A stretch of 64,000 bases of DNA, from assembly GCA_037389465.1 (NCBI GenBank), contig JAZARR010000171.1:5541001-5605000 (forward strand), in the 5' to 3' direction. This document shows, in pieces, positions 51,626 through 64,000 of this stretch. Within the stretch, counting starts at the first letter, position 1; each line of letters opens with the position of its first letter. Source of the DNA: Baylisascaris procyonis. Lineage: Eukaryota > Nematoda > Chromadorea > Rhabditida > Ascarididae. A program made the translations under genes and the position numbers. A model generated the notes under the pieces. It was not told where the DNA came from. It did no database searches and saw nothing but the letters and a program-made list of their open reading frames with translations.

Positions 51626-53337
51626 TATAACCACAAAGACTCATGCCAGATGAGTACATCTCATAATAATGTGATGTTAACATATCATTTCGAAATTAGC
51701 ATATAGCACTACTGTTCTATGTGGAGTGCGCCGATTACACACAGTATTTCTTCAAATAAAACCCCTAAGGCAATAAATTTCATTCTCAGCTAGAGAAAGA
51801 AGATTCAATACTCTTAGACATATGAAGATAAATCTTTTCTTGATTTCATGACGAAAATGAAGGAGAGATGGGATGTTTTTTTTTTCTCGAAATCTATAGA
51901 AAATATGAATTCATTCGATGTGACATATGGAGCTTTTTTGAAATCTCACCGAAGAGAGTTAGAAAGAAGAAATTTGAATCCTTCCTTTTAGCATTTATTG
52001 ACAAATCGGCTGCCAATAAAATAAGCTAGAATCGATGACGATATAACAATTATCATTAGTTTCACGATACTGTACTCTAGTATCGCAAAAATAAGACAAA
52101 AAATTTGTGTAATGAACGAGTAATAGAATTAAGCTGTAAGCGTTTAATATGATGAAGTATTCCAAGCAATAGATATACGATTTTAAATAGGGAATAAGGA
52201 ATCATCGTTCTTCTCCTCATATATCTATTTACTCTTCCCACGGTAAATTCTTTACCCACGAGACCAACACTGCCAGCACAGGCTTCGAACTCGCATGCGA
52301 CGTGGCTCTTTCTCATGCGAATTTTTCTCGCCTATGCAAATATGGACCCAATTCATAGATACATTAAAATTCATAAGACTATTCATCATCCCATCGTGTT
52401 CGCATTGATTTCTCTTAAAGGAATACCATCATTTCATGAACGCACCCCCAATTCAACAATTTCTTTCAATTAAAATTACCGTACAATGCAACTCAGAAAA
52501 CAAATATTCCATACAATTCAATTAGGAAAACGAATATTACCTCAAACAAAAATATCCCTGTGTTAATGATTTTTAAATGAAAGATTAAATAGTGAACCCA
52601 TAACATCAGACAAAACAACATTTACCAAAAACAATGGATTACATGAAGTTGGCGACATAAAGGTTATGGGTCAAGTCCAGAGTGAAAGATTTCATCTGTG
52701 ATTATATTAGCCACCAATGGGACGATTTCTCTCATTCTCTGTACTCCTCCTTTCGAAGTTCCTATGTAGCTGTAGTTTAAATTCAAAAAAAAACGATAAG
52801 GAAAACGAATCTTTACAAGTTGCAAAGAATAATAATCTCAAATCAGCTTCAGTTTCCGCCTTAATAAATAATCACTTCAAATATCAAATGAGTAATCGTC
52901 AACTCTTTCCTCGTAAATTCCCCAACCTTATCTAATGCCCAATTTCCGTCTTATAAATAGCCATAATATAAGAGAAAAAAGAAAGTTAATTTTTACATTC
53001 TTCATATCAATTTCAATTTCTTCATTACAAATAAATAACAAAGACGATCTACCTATATTAAATAAATAAGTAATGGTTGAAATTTTACAAACAGAAAATA
53101 TTTACAAAGATATTTAGAAAGCGAAAAAAATTTACAAAAAGTAAAAAAAAGTCACTTTCCATTCGATATAACTTACAGTGAATAAAATTATATTGGTCTA
53201 AAGCGTGTTCGAATGCTTTATCACAAATTATATAAGCGTTCATGGGATGCTCCTTTAAGTGAATTTGATAAAATGGACTTCCTACACAGTATCCGGTCAT
53301 CGTCCATATCCCACTTGATACGATATGAGGCGGAAGT
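51626..53337. other. Intergenic DNA downstream (3') of laat-1
   Basis: AT-rich. It holds a tRNA-like relic on the minus strand (52240-52320) and an imperfect duplicated block of about 35 bp at 52488-52559. A 72-codon plus-strand frame at 52717 has a hydrophobic start but no other support. The 3' UTR of laat-1 must occupy part of this stretch. Confidence 0.5.
52240..52320 (-). other. Degenerate tRNA-like relic
   Basis: The minus strand reads GCATGCGAGTTCGAAGCC, a B-box-like core, 20-30 bp after AAGAGCCACGTCGC. There is no complete cloverleaf. Confidence 0.25.
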
Positions 53338-57286
<3,949 letters not shown>

Positions 57287-58556
57287 TATTATACAGGTAA
57301 TACGTGTTGATTAGAAATTCCACTAAGCGTCGATATATGCCGCGTTATACCTGCAATCACCGAGTTATACTCATCCTATCGTATATACCGTATTTTACGG
57401 CCTACAAACCCAGGGTTTATAAGTTCGAGATATTTCAAAATAGAAGTGGTAAGAGGAGGCATCTATTCGAAAACCAGTTAAAAGGAGTATTTTTCGGGAA
57501 ATCAATATTTTTTACAAATTCATTGCACCAATAATTTCAGTAATGGAGTAAGCCTGAGCCTATTTGAGGCTCATATTCGAATGGGGGGGGGGGCAGAAGA
57601 TGGTGGCAGTGAAGTATTACGGCGGCCTAAATTGCCCCCCCCCTCCCCCAAAAAAAACCTATTTTCTAGATAAGTCATACAAAAATGAAAGTTTATAAAT
57701 AAGCAAATCCAAACCTTTAGTGCAGACGTAATATCAACACACTGATTGCCCTCTCGACGATAGCTGTGTTCATGCCGTTAATTCAACGATATCAATCTTC
57801 AAAAAAAAAGGTTTTTTACAGCTGAAAAAGAAGAGTTGTTTAAAGACTCCTTGGGTGGTATCTTTGTATGGACTGAACAAAGGCGACTGGAACATTGCAA
57901 ACGGAAGTTATCGTGATACATGTAGATTCTGAAAGAAAAACATTTTTCACTTTAGTGATGAGATGATACTCATCTAAGAGAGCATAAACTGTTGATATGG
58001 TTGATTTCACGTCCCTAAACGATAAACATCGATTACGGTGAAATACGGTATTGGCGGAGAATGCAAAGCACTAGTGACGGTATGGGTGATATGTTAACGT
58101 AAGAAAGCACTGGTTATATACCGTGGTTCTATCACCATATACATTCAGCCATCTGTCTCGTAAGAAGTTATATTCACCACTCTAAGATCTCTGAAACTTT
58201 GGATGCTAACCAAATAATATACTTGCGACATATTTAACCGAAGCGGGTAAAATCAATTTCCCCGAACACTTGGAAAACTCATAAAAAACAATGAAGCGAT
58301 AGGTGATGTGAGTTGTACGCAAAACCATAATACCACTTTCCCGAACGTTTTGCATAGGTAATGCATAATTACATGTAGCGACCATTTATTTACCTGTTCA
58401 AAACTCTCTAAAGTTCTACAGAACTCATATGAATAGATCCTATGAGCTGTAAACAATTATAGCGTATAAGCAATAAAAAAATAATTTATTTTGAAGAAAT
58501 TAGTGAATTTTTTATATATTTTCGCATACGTTTTTAATTTCGTCTATTTAAAAAAA

Positions 58557-58558
<2 letters not shown>

Positions 58559-58605
<47 letters not shown>
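58559..58605. repeat. (TA)n microsatellite
   Basis: About 23 pure AT units; the poly(Ile-Tyr) frame through it is an artefact. Confidence 0.95.
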
Positions 58606-58610
<5 letters not shown>

Positions 58611-59341
58611 AGTGAACAATTAGAATGCACCAGCATGATAAGATTATTACACATTGGAAATGCGAATGGCGTTGCATGAATTTCTCTCGACAGCATAAAC
58701 AATTGTCGCATCAGTAATATTCGCTAAATTTATTCAATCCTGAATTTAAAAAAAAAAAATTCTTTTTATTACAAAATAGATAAGCATATTTTTAGAGATT
58801 TTTTTTCAATATTACCATAAGATTAAAATAAAAGAATAGAAAAATTAGTTTGATGGGTATTTCTGCAACAATTTTCGACAATTCCGGTGATAGCAATTTT
58901 TGGATTTTTTAGAAAGTTTTTTTTTTCTTAAAAAAAAAAATTGATGAAATTCTCTTCTAAAATACAAACAAAACCTTGATAGGTTTAATTTTATGGATCG
59001 ATAGTTTTAAACATATATAATCGAAAATGAATCCAATTAATCCAATTAAATGTTAATGTTTTTTTAATGTTAATTAATGTTAATGTTAATTAACCAATCC
59101 AATTAAAATGAAAAATTCAAAATCTAAGCATGATCCATACGAGTATGATCGTTGAATTGTATCCACTCAAATAAAATATTTCTTTGAAGTATATCAACTA
59201 CAACAAGTTTATAAGTAAGTTTTCAAATTTCGAAAAGTTTTTTGCGACAAAAACTTTTGCAGTTCCATAGCTATAAAAGGGCCAATTTTATTATCATCGG
59301 AGCGGCTTAGCACTTTGTAGAGTAATTTTTTTTACATGGGA

Positions 59342-59381
59342 TTTTTATTTTATTTTATTTTATTTTATTTTTTTTTTTTGG
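59342..59381. repeat. (TTTTA)n short tandem repeat
   Basis: About five TTTTA units followed by a run of T. Confidence 0.85.
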
Positions 59382-59520
59382 AAGGCCATTTACTAAGGGA
59401 CTAAGGATGCCGCATATGATATTAGTTTGGTTTCGGCTTTGCACGGATGCATCTAGAAGCAATGGCATCGATTTGTGCACAGCGCAAGCCTAGATGACTG
59501 GCTCCTCGCAGCATTTAGAT

Positions 59521-59538
59521 GACTAGGCTAGCCTAGTC
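59521..59538. repeat. Perfect 18 bp palindrome
   Basis: GACTAGGCTAGCCTAGTC reads the same on both strands with no spacer. It stands in a small GC-richer patch in which TAGATGACT is also repeated directly. It could be a dimeric protein-binding site or a transposon-end relic; nothing nearby decides. Confidence 0.9.
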
Positions 59539-59799
59539 TTGTTACATACATACACACACATACGTCATCTCGATAAACCATTCACGCCTAAAGCTTCACC
59601 AACTATCATCGCATTGCCTCATCTATATCATTGGAATTACATCTTAAGGTTGGATTTTTCAAATAATTATTATTTAATTCTCTTTTTGAACGCAAATAAA
59701 ATTTCTTCTTTAGAAAATGAATATTTTTAAATTGTTGTTGAAAGTATAAAAAATTTTTTGCGATAAAATAAATATATTCCATTAATTTTTTTTTCGATA

Positions 59800-59870
59800 G
59801 TGGTTAATATCGTTAAGCATTGTATCGGTAATCTAAACGTAACGAGTTCAATTCCGAACTGGGTAGGAAA
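59800..59870 (+). other. Degenerate tRNA-like (SINE-like) relic
   Basis: GTGGTTAATATCGTTAAGC resembles an A-box, AATCTAAACGTAACG follows, then GAGTTCAATTCC as B-box and GAACTGGGTAGG. It shares this order with the minus-strand element at 41310-41394. The T-stem is imperfect. Confidence 0.45.
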
Positions 59871-60571
59871 ATTTTTTACTAGTCTACTTGCTTGTGAATT
59901 GATTCGATGATTGTATATTGCTGTGATTTCTTTCTCACGTACTCAATAAATATTTTTTATGAGAGAAAATATAGACGATCATAAAATAAGGAAGTAAATA
60001 TTCGAATAAAATTGTTTGAAAGTTTTTGATAAATGTACCATAGAAAAATAGAGATTGCTTCTTGAATAATTTCTTTGACCACTTAAATCGAATTTAAATA
60101 TTGTCATTTGCTAGGATTCAGAAGATTCAACGCCACATTTCTTATTAGGCTACTATTATGGGAAGTTCGCTATTTGTACATCAATTGTTGGAACTCTTTT
60201 TTTTTGCACGAGGCCAGATAACTTTCATTTGTCAAAAATCTTACTTCATAAAAAAAGCTCCTTTTTAACTCCTTTTATAAGAAAACGACTCTGGAGCAGT
60301 TTCTATAGATTTAACTAAAACTACTAATTACAGGTAAATATTGCTAAGTAAAACTACAGGTGAACATCAAATTTGCCAAGAATTTTTATTCGACTTTTTA
60401 GTACTTTATCGTTCTAATATTCAATATTCTTTAAGCAAGAATTTTTTAAGAGTTAAATATTTTATCTTTTTTTTTTTGTGTGTATATGAGAAGAAAATAA
60501 AATTCTAAGCAATTAGTAAATGAAGTTTTTTTTTTTAATATAAAATATGCCGAATTGATTGCAATTTTCAG

Positions 60572-63307
60572 GTGAGGTGCAAACTTTTGACCGAATAAAA
60601 TCGACTATGAAACTTATAGGAACATCAGTGAGGGTTATAAAATGTTCTGTAAAGAGACATACGGTGCAATTGATACGTAAAGGTCAACAATTGAGGTGAG
60701 TTAATGTTATTCAACGTTCAAATATATTTTGATTCAATAAACACATATATGAACGAAATATAAACATAAATGTTGAAAAAAAGAGTAAACAAAATAAGCA
60801 AATAAAATATCAAACATAAGCACATCGAGTAATCGTGTTGGAGATATGATTCAAAATATTTTTGATAGATTTTTTCATCTTCATTTTTATTAAATTATTG
60901 CAGTCAAAAATTTATTAATATAGTGAGTGGTGCATTTTTTTTTTGAAATTCGGGATCGAAAAACTTTGGTGAGAATCAAAAAATTTCAATAATTTCATTA
61001 AAAAAAATGATTCACTTCCATGCTTTTCCAACATCAATGTTGAAATTATTTAGGACTATCTTAGAAGTTTATAGAATTTTTGAGAAGTTGTGTTATTGAT
61101 TTTTCAAAGGAATTTTTTATAATTTGAAAATTTGAATTTTTATATTAATGGGGAATAAAAAATTTATGAAAATACTAAAGCAATTATTCTTTAGATAAGA
61201 GAATTTCTCATTTAAATGTCAGTAAATATTTACATTTGCTAGTTGAAAATTCTATGAAAGCTTTATTGGAATATTTAGTCGCTTTATAAGAATCGTTTTA
61301 TTATATTTGGACGATCATCTTATTACACATGAATTTATTTACTGATATTTCATAAAAGTGCATCGAACGATCGAAAAAATAGTTTTCCCTCAAGGCAACA
61401 TTTCACTTAAGAGCTCATTTCATTCTAAATTGTTTTTCCTGGTATTTCCCATTGAGTATAATACTTTTTTTTTAAAATTTAATGACATTTTAATCAATGC
61501 AATAAATTCCAATAAAAAAAATTTCCTTAGAAATATTAATCAATTTTCAATCGATTCGTTCAATAAAACTTTCCCTAAATATTCTCATATATAAGAGTGT
61601 CACTTCTCTTATAATATTATTGCATCAAAATTAACCGAACATAAATTTATCTTTGAGAAAAATGTTAGCTTGCAATAATATATTCAGAAAAAAAACTTCC
61701 CACTCATCTTGTAATCCAAGGAATAATTCAATTTCAAAAGAAGCATGATTAAAAAAAAAAAGAAATTACACCTCTCTCTTTTCATCCCGAAAGGATATCC
61801 GCAAATGGCATTTCCATTGATTCTGTCGAAAAAAATATTGAAAAAAAAATTTGCATAAAAATACATCCATATACTATATTTAATATTTATAAGTGATGCA
61901 ATGTTTTTGTGCTTAAAAGTGATATAAGTGTAATACTTAAAAGTGCTAAAATACTTCACGCCAAACATTCGTTCCCCCTTTCTATGGACGAAAGCGTTTT
62001 TAATGTTGCCTTTGGATATTGCCTTCAAATCCATATCCACTTCCCTATAATTTCAATAAAAAAATCGATAATTCAATATTACTGTAACCTGGAATTGAAT
62101 TGTATGTTTTTATGCCGGAAATTATGCAGTATCAAGGTAAATATTTACCTTTGAGGGTTTTAGAAAATAAAATAAAGTAATTTTTTTGGTGAGGCTATAA
62201 GGATTCGATCGACGAAGCGAATCAATATTTAATACTATTGAGGATAGCTGGAAAATTTGAAAGATGGATGCAAGCGAAAGACTCTTTAGATAAGAGCTTA
62301 GTAACGTGAAAGTGAGTGCTCAACACCATAAATATGCTTCGTTTGAAAGGTCAAAGGTTAAACCTTGGGGAATGAGACAATTTTGGGTAACCGATTAATA
62401 ATATTTTATAAATTTTTTAATGCGGATATTTTTTTTATTGAAGCGATTTTCACATTTAGTGATGTATTTGCACATTCAGCCAGCCCGCTTCTTTTGATGC
62501 AAGTTAGACTCAAAATTTGTTCCTCAATTGTTGATCAATTTAGGAGTATATCTCAAGTTGAAAGAAAAATTTAAAATATTTTCTTAAAACCATAATTAAA
62601 TATTTACGCAATCATCTTTGTTTTTATTTTTGCACAATTTTTCATTTAATAATATTGAAAATTTCGTTACAGTAGCTGCGAAAACATACCGTAATCTGTC
62701 GAATAGAATGCGACAAATTATTGTTGAAAAAAATGGAAGATCATTTTTTTGGGTAGGAAAATCCTTTTGAATAGAAAGCTGTCTCATGAATGATGGAAAA
62801 ATAGATTATAATAGCTTTCTATTGAACAAATATGGTGTTTTCAAAAAAAAATTTTTTTTTCTTCGACTTCGCTGTGAATTCAAATTCAGAAGTTTCAAAA
62901 TTTTTCAAAATTTGAAAAAAAAATTAAAAACTGAAAGCTTCACGCTTAATTCATTCTAATAACAACCACAATTCCATATATTCATATCATCTCATTTCAT
63001 CACTCATTCACTCAAATCACCGATTTATTCCAATATTTGCATATAATCATTCCAATGTCTGCATATAATCATTCCAATATTTGCATATAACTATTTCAAC
63101 GAAAATTACTTTAATTTTAGGGAGGATCTTAAAGAGAGATGTGATCGTCTTCCGTATGTTCGATTCGTCGATGATGGGGACGATGAAGTATCAGCAGAAT
63201 CAATGAAGTTGAATCGACGGCAGCAAATGAACACCCTCATTGCAAAGTGCACTTATGCTAGCCGAAATATTTTCAAGTCGATTTTTACACGTCATTGCAG
63301 TACATAA
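60572..63307 (+). CDS. Small gene, last two exons, product unknown
   Basis: Exon 60572-60695 follows a TTTTCAG acceptor and ends at GTGAGT. Exon 63121-63307 follows TTTTAG and ends in TAA; the junction codon is AGG (Arg). If translation starts at the ATG at 60607 the product is 91 residues, basic in its first half (SVKRHTVQLIRKGQQLREDL) and with an acidic VRFVDDGDDEVSAESM patch before the C-terminus. The frame is open upstream to the acceptor in phase 1, so an additional 5' exon or trans-splicing at 60572 are both possible. No signal peptide or membrane span. AATAAA at 63643 may be its poly(A) signal. Codon usage is strongly coding; no family recognised. Confidence 0.62.
63030..63095 (+). repeat. 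22 bp minisatellite, three units, just before an exon
   Basis: Three units starting CCAATATTTGCATATAATC at 63030, 63052 and 63074 differ by 2-3 bases. They end 25 bp before the TTTTAG acceptor of the terminal exon at 63121. Confidence 0.9.
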
Positions 63308-64000
63308 ATTTTCTAATATTCTTTACGATTAATCGAAAGGTGTATATTCCCACCAGGTAACATTATATAGGAAACGGATTATTTTAATAATCCAAAGGGT
63401 AAAAAAAAAGAACTATTGGGCTAGAATATTGCTTTTCTTCTTTTCATTTCTCAAAAATTTTTCGATAAAAAATCGTAATATTCTCCCCTTCTCATTTTCC
63501 TTCTTGAAATTTTCTTTGAAAACAAAAAAATCATAGAAAATTTCCGCTTAAAATTTTCACTCTATTTATGCCTCTAATATTTACAATACTATAAAATCAT
63601 ATGATGTACTGCTATCAGTGGATCGAGTGATTATTGCTATGGAATAAATAAATGCAGGAACAACATAGAATTACAGGATATCAACACAAAAACGATGGGT
63701 TATCATACAACGGAAAAACGAATTTAGCCATTGATATGAGTTTACTTACAAGGAAATAACACCATTTCAATTAGGATCGCTGAAGAATTAAATCACTTTT
63801 TCATCACATAACTTTAGTCAGTCTTATAAACGATTATTGATAATTTATTATATTTTCATAAATTATATAAAATTTTGTTATAAAAAAATAAAAATTTTTC
63901 AGCAGTTTATGTGAAGATATTCTCAAATTTTTAGTTCGAAAGATTATACATTATATACATTTTTTTTTGGAAATTATTAGGCAACCTGAAAATGAGTAAT
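63308..64000. other. AT-rich 3' flank
   Basis: No exon seen. It contains AATAAA at 63643-63648, a possible poly(A) signal for the gene ending at 63307, and A/T runs to the end of the window. Confidence 0.5.

Larger units (their letters stand above)
57287..60571. other. Intergenic DNA between laat-1 and the 60572 gene
   Basis: It includes the 5' flank of laat-1; no obvious spliced-leader acceptor adjoins its ATG. It also has a G-run at 57584, a coding-like but ambiguous segment at 57831-57930 open on both strands, a TA microsatellite, a TTTTA repeat, an 18 bp palindrome (59521-59538) and a tRNA-like relic (59800-59870). Upstream exons of the gene at 60572 may lie here but I could not place one. 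Confidence 0.5.

Noticed and set aside
52717..52935. 72-codon plus-strand frame with a hydrophobic start (possible secreted peptide)
   Set aside because: After the first 19 residues the sequence is low-complexity Asn/Lys/Ser in AT-rich DNA. There are no splice sites or homology to support it.
57831..57930. Possible exon upstream of laat-1
   Set aside because: It is open in two plus-strand frames and one minus-strand frame after a good acceptor, so neither strand nor frame can be chosen.

Overview
The window is eukaryotic and looks like nematode DNA. It is AT-rich, genes are split into many small exons, and introns end in TTTCAG or TTTTAG. The two recognisable proteins are an ONECUT-class CUT-homeodomain factor and a LAAT-1/PQLC2-type lysosomal transporter. 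The long introns and the use of GTT-type splice donors would fit a spirurid or filarial-like worm, but that placement is inference. All exon models were made by eye from reading frame, splice sites and phase; there is no transcript evidence.

Layout. 532-11548 (+) is an ONECUT transcription factor of 14 visible exons whose 5' end is probably outside the window. 11549-15919 is mostly simple repeat and low-complexity DNA, with one candidate coding exon at 14954. 15920-35011, about 30% of the window, is a head-to-tail satellite array of about 37 copies of a 509-513 bp unit, with higher-order structure. Its left edge is worn and its right edge is sharp. 35012-46104 is AT-rich DNA with orphan coding-like exons, a small four-exon candidate gene (41614-43444), tRNA-like relics, a B-box-like minisatellite, hairpins and microsatellites. 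46105-49730 (+) encodes a small multi-pass membrane protein with two in-phase alternative last exons. 49713-51625 is a coding-like island readable on both strands. 53338-57286 (-) is a complete eight-exon laat-1 gene of 331 residues. 60572-63307 (+) holds the last two exons of an unidentified small gene, followed by AT-rich DNA.

The genes do not form a recognisable pathway: a neuronal or endodermal type transcription factor, a lysosomal cationic amino-acid exporter, an uncharacterised membrane protein and several small unknowns are simply neighbours. The most unusual feature is the 19 kb satellite. It is notable for linked diagnostic variants that recur every third unit (about 1538 bp) in the middle and every second unit (1026 bp) near the left end. 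The 86-, 74- and 62-residue reading frames repeated along both strands of the array are by-products of the repeat and are not annotated as genes.
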